Origin: Polytrichum commune
Lineage: Eukaryota > Streptophyta > Polytrichopsida > Polytrichales > Polytrichaceae
Reading direction: 5' to 3'
Assembly (NCBI GenBank): GCA_950295325.1
Contig: OX485804.1
Span: forward strand, 62,154,533 to 62,218,532
Length of the DNA: 64,000 nucleotides
In this document: in pieces, positions 25,546 through 37,480 of the stretch
How positions within the stretch are numbered: the stretch's first letter is position 1
How the letters are laid out: the number at the start of each line of letters is the position of its first letter
Notes under the pieces: generated by a model
What the model saw: the letters and a program-made list of their open reading frames with translations, nothing else
Told to the model about the DNA's origin: nothing
Databases searched by the model: none
Program-made: the position numbers and the translations under genes

Positions 25546-27255
25546 GTACGAAGAGGCTTCCGTAGTGACAGAGACATACTGTTCAACTTATTTGGGGTCT
25601 AATTAATTAAGTTAAGGAATGGAATTTGAAGTTGCAGTCAAAAACTCTGACATTAATTGTTGAACGTACCTACTCTCTATCACGATATGACGTGCTCAGA
25701 AGCATACAGCATCTGCTTTTGAAATTCTGTATTAGAGGGGCCAAGACTCTCAGCTCAATAACATCCATTATAAATGCAAATCCAAAATGAAGAACTTTTT
25801 CATTCCAGCAATGTTTACAAATTTCCAATCTGTCTCTTGGACAGACTTGTCTTTGATGTTTCAGTCTCACAAATACATCATTGGATGAAACAAATGGTTA
25901 AGTTATATTGGCAAAATTTCCTTCCACATTTGGTGAACGACTGCAAAGCATCCACATCCGTTTCACACATTCATTGGAAGAATATGAATTCACATCAGCA
26001 AACATGTCTGCTGCAGCTCCACACTCCATCAATAGCAGTCTTTTTGAGATAAAGGTAATATGCAATTAAGTTGGCCAACAAAAGTGACTTGCCTGCAGAT
26101 TCTGTTTGTCCTCTCATGTTCTGGGTGGGACCCAAGACCTCTGAAAATTTAAGCTCAACCCTGTAGTTGACATTTAAAAGACAGAAGACATCTTTTCTGC
26201 GTGTACAGATGTGATAAACACATGCATTTGAATGTTATTTAAAAGCCCAAACTTCTCTTCTTGTCAAGTGCAATCATCATGAACATAAGTATATTTACTC
26301 ATCGCGTGAATACACCTTGTTTTAAAAATACCACGTAAATCTTCTGATCACCTCTTGCTTACAAGTACCAGCAAACCTCAACCTCATTAACTATTTTGCT
26401 TCTCTGCCATGAAATTCTGCAAATGTAAATTCTGAGCTTAAATTGCAGCAGGCACTCATGACCTGCAGGAACCAAGTTCAAATCCACACATGCCTTGCAC
26501 AGATTGTCACATGGTCCCAAAACAATACCAGTATAGAGACCAGATGAAGCCTAAAGCACCAAAAGTCCACATCTCTTGATTGTTTACATCCAAATTGAAA
26601 ATCTTTTAGATCAACTTTAAAATAAGGTCGAATCTAATCAACACCCTAAAATGATAATGGAGGCACCAACAATAATGTATACATATACTTGGATCTTCCT
26701 GTTCTACCATTTCTATAGACATATACAGTACCCTTAGGGTGGATTATGCAAGTTTTCAGGGCACAACTGGGTTTAGGCTAAGCTTTATTTTCAAGTAGCT
26801 CAATCCCAATGGAGGAAAACATTTCCTTTATCCTGGCCAGAATAACAATTCTGCAGGCTCAACATTCAACAAGCTTGGAGTTCATACAATTGAAGCTGCA
26901 GGAGGATCTTAGTTCCCAACAAAGAATGAACTTATAAAAAAAAAATATCTCTCTAGACTTTGATTCTCAAGATCGTGAAAGCACACCCTTGGAGCTGCAG
27001 AGAACCAAAACAACCAGAAGTCAAGATTCCAATTTTGAATGTGCAATCGTTGTGATGACTTCAGATCAGATACTCTATTATTACTACAGTTGAGTACTGT
27101 TAGCACCTGCACTGACATCAGGAAAATGGTAGCTTCAATTTTGTAAATGAATGACAGGATGCTTACAACCTACATCAATTGAGGAAAGCGCTGCACTAGA
27201 AGTTACACTGTCTTGGTCTTGAGAAAACATACTGTTTAATCTAAAATACATGATC
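25546..27255. other. Downstream flank of HISN5, no further gene identified
   Basis: The composition is less repetitive than the preceding 25 kb. It may include the 3' untranslated region of HISN5 and possibly untranslated or exon sequence of a neighbour. Short minus-strand frames exist, but none matches a family I know. Confidence 0.35.
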
Positions 27256-30200
27256 TTAAGAAGGGCTCACAGCCAAAACTGACCTTGGTATAGTTCCCAG
27301 GCGGCGAGGATCATACTCTGTTGCTTGACGCAGAGCCCTTGCAAAGGCTTTGAAAGTGGCCTCTACAATATGATGTGAATTATTGCCTGCAAGCTGAAAC
27401 CAAGTATTTTGTTGTATTCAATGACAATATGTAATGCACGGTCCTTCCTTGACTGACCAGAAACTACTTAAAACCAGAGACTCATGCAATTGAGTCACTG
27501 TTTCATGGAGAGGATAAGATGCCAAATGTGCGTAGCTAACAAACACCCACTTGTAATTGATTAAATAAAATGGACAGGAGATCAAAAGAAGACCTAAACC
27601 TGGACCATTTGAGCAGAGCAAGACCATTGCAAACCTGGCGGATATGGAGAGTCATCCCTGATGTGTTTGCCAATGATTGAAAAAAGTGCTCAACCAACTG
27701 CATCCATAACATGACAAGTACTATAAGAGATTGATTAACCTTGTGAGTACTGAGTACACATGGGGCACCTTCTCAAGAAAGAAGTTCCTCTAAGGAATTA
27801 CCTGCGTATCATAGTTACCAATTCGCTGTGTGGGTATCTCAAGATTATAACCCAGATATGGCCGCCCTGACAAATCCTGTAATCGCGTACAGTGGTCAGA
27901 AAACTTAGACTCGAGCAATTTAAGACCCAAATTGGACCACTCTTACTCCAAACTTGTAATTATAGTATAAAAGGTTGAAAGTTTTGGGCATGTTCCATAC
28001 TCTTCTGTAAGAGTCCCTGTTAATAATACTTTAAGGGTATATACTTCTAGCACGTCTAATTTTTGTGTATTGGCAGGTGCTTCTCTTTACATACTTATAC
28101 GTTGTTCTTGTGAGGAGTTTCCTAAAATTCCATCCTGATGCCTGTAGAATGATTGTTGCAAATTCATAAACTGAAACAAACACAGTAGGAAAAATCGTAA
28201 GAAACAACTTTGCTTCACAAACTGGGCACATTTGGGCAATATTAAACAGCAACTTGAATCCACATATATGACATCCAACAAGACTTAAGTCCCTTAGGAG
28301 TTTAACATCCCCAAACTGAGTCACATCATTCACAAGAATCATTGCAAGTATTCACATTCACATTCACACTCACACGTCTAGATTCAATCGTGCTAATGTC
28401 AATCTAAACCAACTTTGATTCAAAAAAATGGGAGGGACTAACCAGCACAACATGCACTAGGGCTTCATCTAGAGGAGCTGAAAAGTCACCAAATCGCCTG
28501 ATGCCTTTGCGGTCGCCCAATGCTTGTAGAAGAGCCTGTAAGGAAGGGGAAAGGTTGTCAATCCAAGTCCATGGGCTCTAAACCAAATTTCAGTTCTCAC
28601 CATCTGCACTCTTGATGCTTGACGATAATAGACCTGATTTTATCTACTACAAAAAGATAACAAGAGAGGTATGGCCTCAGTATAGCCTAAACAAACTGCT
28701 GTAATTGTCATTGAAGAATCACAGGATGACTCTGTCAAGTATGTGAAATCTGTTTGCCTTTCTACTTAGAGGGTACAACCTCTCACTTCAGTGCTGGGAA
28801 TCATATAAACAAGCTCAAAATGGAGAATCTTAAACTGCTCAATACGAAACTCCTAAATATGCCAGAAAAATTTGCTATCTGAAAGAGAGAAATTGAACAA
28901 ATTGGTTTTCACTTGCATTACAGAACATTCAGCTATACGGAGCAATATCGATCAGAAAAAGCAGTTCCTTATAGACCACATTTGAACAGATGAGGAAGTC
29001 TGAAGAGGATCTGATAATACCCACAGTGCCAATAGCAAGCCCCACATCCTCATTTGTGTGATGGTCATCAATATGTGTATCTCCCTTAGCCTTCACGTGG
29101 ACATCAATGAGCCCATGTGACGCCAATTGCTGTTATGCACAAAAAAGACTCAGATAAGCTCCATGCCAAGAATCATGACATATCACACCTTTACTATGTG
29201 AGCACAACTTGGGACCGTAGGTCTGCTCCTAAGTTGATAAACAATATGAGATCAGAATGTGGCAAATTACAAACTAAGTACCATCACCAGTGTGTATGTC
29301 AAAAAGAATCTGGACCCTTCTTGACAAAGAGGAAAACATTTTTGGAATAGGACATCGGAAAGGAAAAAGATGCATCACCGTGTGTAAATTGCTTACAACA
29401 GATTTGTTCTGTTATGAAAAGTATAAAAACTGCTTGAATGCAAGACTTTGCATCAGGCATAATTCTGGAGTGAAGAATGAGTAGAGAGAGACTCGAACAC
29501 ACACCCTTACCTGAAGGTCATGCAAACACCACAAACATTTCTCCACAAGTTCACTCGAGTATGCATTTCATTCCAAACATAGCATGTAGAAATGGCTTTC
29601 ACAAACATCTGAGCAAAAAATAAGCTGATTTTGTAATTCAAGAATGTGACTTATTAGCCCATCAGGTAATCCGTCATTTTATAATAATACATAAATGTTT
29701 TCAGATTCGTCAAGACAATCCAGTGGTGAGAAAGACGGGTGAAAGGACTCATTCTCACATCAAGCATGTGGTCCAGAAATGGTATGCCAGTATCACATTC
29801 ACATATTCCAGTCCCGTCCAAATTGATCTTCACATCCACGCTGGTCTCCTTCGTGACTCTAGAGACGCGGCCTACACGTAAATTCTCTGCACAGAAATTG
29901 CAATCCCACAAAATAAGAGATAGGAAATCATTCTGCAGCTGAGTAGGGTCCAAAGAAACCTAAGAAGTGGCTTAAACCCCAGGCCTCAACCCGGATCCCA
30001 TGGGAACTCCAAGATTAAGCCAACTAAGGCCGGAATAGTGATCGGATGGGTGACTTCGTAGTAATTCATTTCTGGTTCACCCTTCCACCTATGATCCACC
30101 CAATCATAATCATGGTCCGCCAAATCATAATAGGAGTATCCAGGTGAGCGGGATATTTCCAACCAAACATGTTGGAACTTAGAGCTTGCCCTTGGGAGGG

Positions 30201-30991
30201 ATAAGTGCAGGCAGGTTTGTCCAAGCCCTTTCAATTTCCAGCTGTTCACCTTTTAAAAGTTGAGTAGTCTTGGGGGCCCTCTAATTCTCATGATGTCTGT
30301 TTCGGAATTTCAATCGGAATGTCAAATAGAATTACACCAACTCTAAAGGAGGCAGTAGTCTTGGGGCCCTCTAATTCTCGTGCTGCCCGATAATGTCCAT
30401 TGGGTGCACCTCCCCAAGCCATGACCATTATCTGATGTAATTTCCATTGGGAAGAGATTATGCATTATCATAAAGTACTATGTAAACAAATCTACTGTAC
30501 CATATGGCATATTCTGAATGAGGTGGATGTGTTTGAATATGTAGTTTACCCAAAGGAACATCCGTCGGTGGAGGGCATAATTTCTTTCCGATGGAAATTA
30601 CGGAATTACATGTAGACTTAGACAAACTCGATGCAAGATGAAGCAACGCCATAATTCAGCAGGGTGGTAAAAACATTGGAGTCATTGATTCCCTACAAGA
30701 AACCTCCTCCCGAACCTCTCGAAAATCCAGTAACCGATATGTGGGATTATGCGACTTATTACCTGTTGCGGCCACGGAGTTCGTGGACGAGGAGGCCCTG
30801 GGAAGAAGTGAGAAGCTTCGAGAGGTCGATGGCAAGGATGGCAGTGAAATGCTGGCAGTTTGGTGAAGTGGGAAGAATCCCTGCAAGAATCGGCTGCTGG
30901 AGCAGTAGTGCGATGTGGAGCAAGGATTATCGAGAATGGCTGTGGTCAGAGGCGGTGCCAGTCTAAGGGAAGTAGAGGCTGCCATTGCCAT
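27256..30991 (-). CDS. HISN5: Imidazoleglycerol-phosphate dehydratase, plastid
   Basis: Dehydrates imidazole glycerol phosphate to imidazole acetol phosphate in plastid histidine synthesis. Seven exons with GT-AG introns join in frame: 30991-30763, 29886-29759, 29129-29025, 28535-28443, 27876-27802, 27697-27635 and 27393-27256. This gives 276 residues, close to the usual plant length of about 270. Exon 1 (residues 1-76) is Ser/Thr/Pro-rich like a plastid transit peptide. Exon 2 contains INLDGTG and [10 protein letters not shown]. Exon 3 holds the first metal-binding motif DDHHTNED (about 140-147). Exon 7 holds the second, [14 protein letters not shown] (about 237-250). An upstream in-frame ATG at 31,081 is possible, but MAMAAS at 30,991 suits a transit peptide better. 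The last residues (SVLAVSPS) differ from the usual ending, so a further exon after a GTCAGT donor is an alternative. Intron 1 carries a 5S-like sequence and a MITE. Confidence 0.93.
29980..30068 (+). repeat. 5S-rRNA-like sequence in HISN5 intron 1
   Basis: About 85 bp aligns in order with plant 5S rRNA from mid-molecule to near the 3' end. Landmarks are CGGATCCCAT, GAACTCC, AAG.TTAAGC (box A region) and GGATGGGTGAC (box C region). The 5' third of 5S is missing and substitutions are many, so this is not a working 5S gene. Known plant carriers of 5S-like sequence are Cassandra TRIM elements. 5S-derived SINEs are the other option. It lies antisense to HISN5. Confidence 0.7.
30437..30601. repeat. 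MITE-like inverted repeat in HISN5 intron 1
   Basis: The left end gtaatttccattgggaagag and the reverse complement of the right end gtaatttccatcggaaagaa match over about 27 bp with four differences. They enclose about 110 bp of non-coding DNA. No target duplication is defined. Confidence 0.6.
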
Positions 30992-31282
30992 GGCTGTACC
31001 GCCCACTTCCTCACCAAAATTACACAAAATTCGCCACAGAAAGGATGATAACTTAGAGAGAGACACACACGGAGCAAGCAAGTAGCAAGAAACTGTGCAA
31101 ATGAAGGCAAGTGCACAATTCGGAGAGTGATTGCTTTGAACGCAAAGAGTCTGGCAGAATCAGTGACACAAGAGTTTGAGAGATAGGGGACAAGGAGGGG
31201 GTTTAGGGTTTAGTCTGAAGGAGGGGGGTCCAATGATGATGGAACACTTCAAGACTTCAAGACTTTGTGGACATGTGAGGTA

Positions 31283-31450
31283 GGTTATTAAGGTATGTGG
31301 GCCTATTGTGGGCACTTCCAACTCCATATTCAATTCAATTTAGGCGGTTGGATCGGATCGGGAATTGTCTCATCCTGTTAGCAATCGTGATGAATCACAA
31401 AGATTGTCATTTCAAGTTTCATAATTTGAAGTTTTAACTATATTATTTGG
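31283..31450 (+). repeat. Dispersed repeat family A, copy near the HISN5 start
   Basis: Contains 'gggcacttccaactccata', 'gaattgtctcatcctgttagcaatcg' and 'aatcacaaagattgtcatttcaagtttcat', the first half of family A. It lies about 290 bp upstream of the HISN5 start codon, so it could overlap the promoter region. Confidence 0.6.
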
Positions 31451-31972
31451 GGTTTTTATTTCAATTTCTTTGGTTGATAAGAATTATCATTTTTTTTTGT
31501 TTTTAAGATGTTGAAATCATATATTCCATCATTTTGTATACTAATAAGTTATCTTGCTGAACCCTATACCCCGTAAAAAATCAAGAAATAAATTAGTGTG
31601 AATTTTTATGTAAATCATCAACAAGGGATTTCAATGCAATAGAAGTGCAATAAAAAGTAATTGTAAAGTCTTGGTGGATGATTTCTTGTGGAATCCTAAA
31701 ATCTTCTTAACAAAATAAGTGCAAGCCAACACATAATTCACACTATTGACATGGGGATAAGAGGTAGAGATCATACACATAGATAGTACCATAGAAGGGT
31801 CTCTATTCTTATTTTAAAATTTTGAAATTGCCTTCACATATTTGTTACAACAAGCCAATCATATATTGGTTAAGTTCCATTTGAATTCCACTTGGAAGCT
31901 ACGTTCCAACACTAATTCAGATTGAATAGAGCAGCCTCTACAATACAACTTTACCAAAAGTTTATACAACTT

Positions 31973-32518
31973 TCAACGTAGCCCAGGACCAACCACCAAT
32001 GTAGATGCTCCTGTTTGGCGGTTTGTGCTATTCACGTTTAATATACGAGAGTTGTGACTTGATTTCTCTCCGCTCTTTGTGGTAGCTCCTTGGCTATTTG
32101 GTCCAACCACCAACCCAAGTGAAACCAAGGTCGACGATGTTGTCGCAATTGGAGAGTCGGAACTCGATGCAATCGCCGTATTTGTTGCAACTCCGTATTG
32201 ATTCTTTTTTTGAATACTCGATTTTTGTTTTTGAATACAATGTTTGACAAGCGTTGTATGAGCGTGCTGCAATTCGAGATACTCGCGAGTCTTGATTTTC
32301 CTCATGTGTGGTGGATGTTTTTCAGGGTCTGCGACCATGGATCTCATCACGTAAGCTTGGTTGATTTGGGACCGAGTCGCATCTTCGTCCACGCCTAGGA
32401 CGGAACAAAAGTCTGCGATCGTCATCCTCTTCTCGAATACATGAGATGTGTCGATGCGAGTATCTGGTTCAATCGTTGGCACACCTTTCTTCTTCTTCTT
32501 CCATATTTTGAAGCACAT
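31973..32518 (-). CDS. Single-exon protein with a J-domain-like region lacking HPD
   Basis: A 181-codon uninterrupted frame. After a lysine-rich N-terminus (KKKKK near residue 10), residues about 32-92 read like a J domain. DFCSVLGVDEDATRSQINQA matches helices I-II, and a Tyr/Leu-rich helix III (EYLELQHAHTTL) follows. The HPD loop that stimulates Hsp70 is replaced by VADPEKHP. The rest is Ser/Thr/Asn-rich and probably disordered. J-like proteins without HPD exist and usually cannot stimulate Hsp70. The frame lacks introns, so it may be a retrocopy. No promoter element was recognised. It lies between HISN5 and NDUFA5, all on the minus strand. Expression is unproven. Confidence 0.45.
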   Translation of the reverse strand: MCFKIWKKKKKGVPTIEPDTRIDTSHVFEKRMTIADFCSVLGVDEDATRSQINQAYVMRSMVADPEKHPPHMRKIKTREYLELQHAHTTLVKHCIQKQKSSIQKKNQYGVATNTAIASSSDSPIATTSSTLVSLGLVVGPNSQGATTKSGEKSSHNSRILNVNSTNRQTGASTLVVGPGLR

Positions 32519-34447
32519 CCTCCCTGTTTTGTCTACCCTCTAAAAGATTTGTTGGTGGCAGGGATTTTCATTCTCTTGTGTTCAAGAGATGCAAAATAAT
32601 TTGATGTTACACCACATATGCTTTCCAACAAATTACATGATGAAGAAGTTAAGTCTAACCATGAGAATTAGAAGTATTTAAATTTACAAGACTCTTTAAA
32701 GTTTCTAATTTTGATGAAAAAAAAGTTAACTTTGGTAAATTTATAATGACTCTAGATAAAGGGAGCTAAATAGAGGACCAAACTGGGTGACAAGGTCAGC
32801 ATTGTAGGGCGCCTCCACTATACATAGACACCCTACAGGATCGTGGATCAACAAGCCATGTAAACTTATGTCAAATCTAGTGCAAATGAATCTAAGCTTG
32901 TACCTTCACCCATGTCAAATATTTATGATTAAACGTGTGATTTGAAATATAGATATTCAAAATCCCTTCAAAATCAACATGTTATTTATAAAATTTCAGT
33001 GAAACAAGTTATGTTATATTATGCATAAATAACAGAGTGAGAAAGGAACTTTTTGGATACTCAAAATTCATACTCGAAGTAAAATATCAATGATCTGATT
33101 TATTTAATAGATAGATTTTGGAAAAATGCTAAAAAATAGACATATAATTTGATTTTCCTTTAGAATAGGAAGTTGTATAGAACTGAGACTACTTCAAATG
33201 TTATCCATGCATCAAAGTCTTGGAATACTGTATTCAATAATTTTACAATGAGTTATGTTCAGATCCTTAATATTCGATAATCCCACAACATGCTATTTAT
33301 CATATTTTGTAAATATATTATGATTTATGTTATAGAATATGATATAACTTGTATTATTGATTGTAGTATTGAATATACTGTCGCACATATTTCATCTGCA
33401 AAAAGACCAGCATTGAGTGCAAAAATATTTCCATCAAAGAGAAAACTCTGGATAGTGTTAGAAGTCTACCATGCTCTGATAATACGAGAAAGTAGTGAAA
33501 TATGCAAATGAAACAAGTCTCAGAGCTCAAACTGTGTAACAATTACTGCTGAATAAGACCGAGCAATCGTGGTTGTTCGAGTTTTCCACAACATAATGCA
33601 GGGAGTCCTAAATTGCACCCATGCAATTTCAACGTGGTGGCTGGAGCTGATTCCAGCATGTTATAGCTATTGCAAATGCAGATGAAAAACACAACAAGCA
33701 TTAAGTACAATTAAACCTGGCAACAAGTAGAAGCAAAAATTGATTTAGGGTTTAAAAAAAAAATCCAAGGCCAGTAGTAGTAGTAGTGGTGGTAAAAGAA
33801 GATGTTTGGCCCCATCATTTCGAAGGTAACAAACTGAGGCGTCCTCAAAAACTTCCAACTGCGCAACCTGGCTTTACAGCACGGGTACAGACAAGTCTAG
33901 GAAAAAGGGTGCCATTAGTAGAATGGTGGAATATGATGCTAAGTGGCAGTAGTAGTGAGGGCAATTTGTGCAGGTGAAGGACTCATCCATTAAGTTAAAC
34001 AAAAGGAGTACCAAAACATATCCTTCACATGGTAGGGTACAATAACCACTTCATGTGCATTGTTATTGGAAGTGCAGCATCAAAATGAAGTTTGGTTCAC
34101 ATTGCTCTTCTCTGTACAAGAAGACACCCAGTGGCTTGCACTATAGCTGCTCTTGCAGTATAGAACTTGACCTACATTGGTAAGGTCTCATGCACAACTC
34201 AGCTGGCAATAACATTTCTTCTCCTCTAGAGCAAAATGAAACATGCATATGCATCTCAAACACATGAGGTGAGTTACAACTCCTCAACATAGCTACACAA
34301 GTAGCATCGGGTGACAACGGAGGGACCTGCATGAATTGTGGAAACCGTGTTTGGTTTCAATGTTAACAAATGGCAGCTCACCACCACTTTGTGTGCAGTG
34401 TGCAGAGTAGTACATAAATGATTATACCAGAGATTATCTACCTCTAC
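32519..34447. other. Intergenic or NDUFA5 3' region, terminal exon(s) not located
   Basis: The missing last exon or exons and the 3' untranslated region of NDUFA5 must lie here, but no stretch encodes the expected C-terminus. No other gene is supported. A short AGT-repeat tract is at about 33,774-33,792. Confidence 0.35.
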
Positions 34448-35476
34448 CTATGAATGGGGATATGAGAAGGGACGGAGTCATCATCTTCAATAACCTCCAC
34501 CTTGTACCCCTCAGGAACTTCCCAGGGTTTCCACTCGGCCATCTTAGGTATGAGCTGCAGCTCGTCCTTAGCTTGCACAATCAATTCCTCAACCTGCCCA
34601 CCCTGAATCCTCTTCTCGATGTTCTCCCAATCCTCTTCTTCTTGGCACACCTACACAAAACCGACTATAACCCGTGAGAAAGAATGCTGCTATAGCCCGC
34701 AATCGGCTTGCACACATGTAAATCCTGACTTGAGATTGCACCGGACCCTAAATGACTCCAGAATTGATCCGATTGAAAATTGAGAAGCGATTACGTAAGC
34801 TAAGCATGCCTCATTTGATTACTCATCTTAAACCGACCCCTACATTTGAGTGGTCAGGTGTGGATCTAAGAAAGGGCATCCAAAAGGCATCATGTGTTTT
34901 AAAAGAGAGTGGACTACAAATTCAAACATTGTTAACCATTCATTCTAGATTCAAATAGTCAACATAATTGGGGGAGACCTATAAGATCATTTGAAAAGAA
35001 AGAGAATCTTCACTTTGACAATGATCTCCGAACACTATAAGGAAAATAGCTACATGCACAATTTGGACTCATCAATCAACTCGCACTAATTGCATGTTTC
35101 ATATCCTACGCGAAGTGAATGCAGAGCTGAAAATGTCCATTTAAAGCCCGCTTACCTTACTCCCAAAACCCCCGCTCCGTGTGCAGACCTTTGGCCCCTT
35201 TCGCGTGCTCTTCACCCTAAAAGAGCTCGAATTATGCTAAAAGGGAAAAACAAAGGCTGAGAAAGATTGCAGATTTACCTTGAGGCGGTGGTGAGTGAGA
35301 GCCTCCACCGATTTCCTGTACTGTGCAGACTCCGGGATGGGAGTCACAGCTTTTAGGGTTTGCTGGTAGAGCGAGATGAGGACCTCCCTCGCATTGGGCA
35401 CCACGTCCAGCCCCACGAGGCCCGTGGATTCCTTCACGCTCGCCAGCAACGGCCCTGCGAATCGCCTCAGAAACAT
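34448..35476 (-). CDS. NDUFA5: Complex I B13 subunit (NDUFA5-like), 3' end unresolved
   Basis: Accessory subunit of mitochondrial NADH:ubiquinone oxidoreductase, in the matrix arm. Exon 1 (35,476-35,279, 66 codons) reads MFLRRFAGPLLASVKESTG, then VGLDVVPNAR, and ends RLK before a GTAAAT donor. Exon 2 (34,650-34,448) reads VCQEEEDWENIEKRI, then GQVEELI and MAEWKPWEVPEGY, and ends IPIH plus two bases before GTAGAG. Both match the plant B13 protein along their length, including the RL-VC junction and the EEEDW block. The first Met of MFLRR is taken as the start because plant homologues begin there; an upstream in-frame Met at 35,512 adds 12 residues. The split last codon shows that at least one more exon exists downstream. 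The gene faces a GC-rich tandem array upstream. Confidence 0.88.
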
Positions 35477-35799
35477 GGTGGCGGCAACGCGAACCTCGTC
35501 TTGTCGCTCCAATCTGTGCCCTACTGGGATCCCAACCCTGGCTTATGTCGATGGCTTGGCTTCGCTGCTCCCCTGTCCTGCAATGCAAATGCGATGCGAC
35601 CACCAGCCACTACAACCACAAGAGTATCTCCACCGCCGCCGCCACATCTCCCTCCAACACTACTTTCAAGGAAGCCGAGGCACGAGGTGTAAGGGCAAGG
35701 CCACTCGCCCTGCATCTGCAGATGCACTTTTACATCCGCAATGCAGATGTGGACGCAGGGAAGTGGCCCACTCATAGGCAAGCCACACCAGGGGTCTAG

Positions 35800-36460
35800 C
35801 CAGCTCGGCCGGTGCAGGTCCCCCCCCCCCCCCCGGAGATTGGGCCGCTCATCCAGGTGTCCAACAAGGGTGCTAGGGACACCGTCCCAAAGCCCCCCCA
35901 GTTGGTTGGATGCAGGGCTCTGGTTCTACATCCAGCCAGCCCGGCCAGTGCACCCCCCCCCCCGGGAGATTGGGCCGCTCATCTAGGTGTCCAACAAGGG
36001 TGCTAGGGACACCGTCCCAAAGCCCCCCGGTTGGTTGGATGCAGGGCTCTGGTTCTACATCCAGCCAGCCCGGCCGGTGCACCCCCCCCCCCCCCGGAGA
36101 TTGGGCCGCTCATCTAGGCGTCCAACAAGGGTGCTAGGGACACCGTCCCAAAGCCCCCCAGTTGGTTGGATGCAGGGCTCCGGTTCTGCATCCAGCCAGC
36201 CCAGCCAGTGCAGCCCCCCCCCCCCCCCCGGGAGATTGGACCACTCATCCAAGCGTCCAACAAGAGTGCTAGGTACACCGTCCCAAAGCCCCCCGGTTGG
36301 TTGGATGCAGGGCTCCGATTCTGCATCCAGCCATTTGGGGGGCTTTGGGACGATGTCTCTAGCACCCTTGTTGGGCGCATGGATGAGCAACCCAATCTCC
36401 GGGGGGGGGGGGGGGCTTGCACTGGCCGGGCTGGCTGGGGCCCGGCTGGACCCCCCGGTG
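35800..36460. repeat. GC-rich tandem array, period about 130 bp, with inverted last unit
   Basis: Four direct units begin with a C tract followed by GGAGATTGGRCC, at 35,835, 35,965, 36,096 and 36,231, giving periods of 130, 131 and 135 bp. Each continues through 'gtgctaggKacaccgtcccaa', 'ttggttggatgcagggctc' and a catccagcca end. From about 36,330 to 36,440 one unit appears in reverse orientation ('gggctttgggacgatgtc', then 'caatctcc' and a G tract), so the array ends in a large palindrome. Length variation is mostly in the poly-C. Long frames on both strands here reflect composition and repetition, not genes. Confidence 0.85.
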
Positions 36461-36642
36461 TGGCCACTGTATCACCACTACATAATATAGAATTGGATGA
36501 GATTGTTTACATGAACCGTTGAACTCCCTGCATAACATCAAGATACGCAGGGAGCTTTCTATCATATAACATTTTTTCAAAAGCAACGAGTCAATAGTTT
36601 ACCTTCCTAGTGAATGATAGGTAAATATGCATGAACTGGATG

Positions 36643-36790
36643 TGTTTGGGAAAAAACCGGTTGAGGTTTGGGACTTTAGGGAAATTACTAGTTACAAATG
36701 AACGGGATGAATTTGAGAAATAAGCAATCGAGGTTTGAGACCTCGGGTAATTAAACCCACGGGTAGATCACTCTAAGGCATTTTTGTGCA
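36643..36790 (+). repeat. Dispersed repeat family B, copy 2 (internally duplicated)
   Basis: Contains 'aaaaccggttgaggtttgg' and, about 60 bp later, 'aagcaatcgaggtttgaga' followed by 'taattaaacccac'. The family-B core therefore appears twice in tandem. Confidence 0.5.
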
Positions 36791-37383
36791 CCACGTGCGG
36801 CTGGGGGTTTTTTTTGTTTTGGGGCTATTTACCTTCAAGGGCTGAATTAAAGCCTCCCTATAATTACTTAAATTTCAAAAATGGCCCATTTGTTTGCACC
36901 CTTCCATTACTTATATTGTCCAAGTCATTGCAATTTTTCGTACTCTATATTCCTTTTAAGTAATAAAAGCTAATCTACTTCCTAACGCAATTGATGAGTG
37001 TTGAGGGAAAGCATGGAAACAAAGAAGGGTGCAAACAATAATACCATTGCAAACAAAGTTATGAAGAAAACACATAGGAGACCATAGCAAAGTAATACCA
37101 ATTATCATCCATCCCCGTGAGTCCTAAACCCATTTACATACCATACTAAACATACCTTCTAGGATCCTTATCTTCAGCCCCTATATTAATTTTACAAAAA
37201 AATAATGGCTCGTGTTTTATGTTCATCTAACTTACTTATAGTGGGATTGTCTACATTTAATGGCCCCTTCATTATTTGGAAATCCTTTATAATTTTTATT
37301 TCAGATGATTTTAATCCTCTCTATATTATGCCGCACGTCGTTTTTAGAATGCACTAAGTGATCTACCCGTGATTAAACCATCA

Positions 37384-37480
37384 CAAGTGAACCGGACGAG
37401 CTTGAGAACGAACCGGTTGAAGTTCATGACTTCAGGAAATTACCGATCATTTTAGAGGAAATTCAAAAGTTTTTATGCAT
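37384..37480 (+). repeat. Dispersed repeat family B, copy 3
   Basis: Reads 'gcttgagaacgaaccggttgaagttc', 'aggaaattaccgatcatttta' and 'gaggaaattc', matching copies at 21,724 and 62,793. Confidence 0.6.

Noticed and set aside
35232-36586. Many overlapping frames of 60-167 codons on both strands
   Set aside because: Apart from NDUFA5 exon 1 they run through GC-rich tandem repeats in several frames at once and encode the same repeated residues, so they are compositional.
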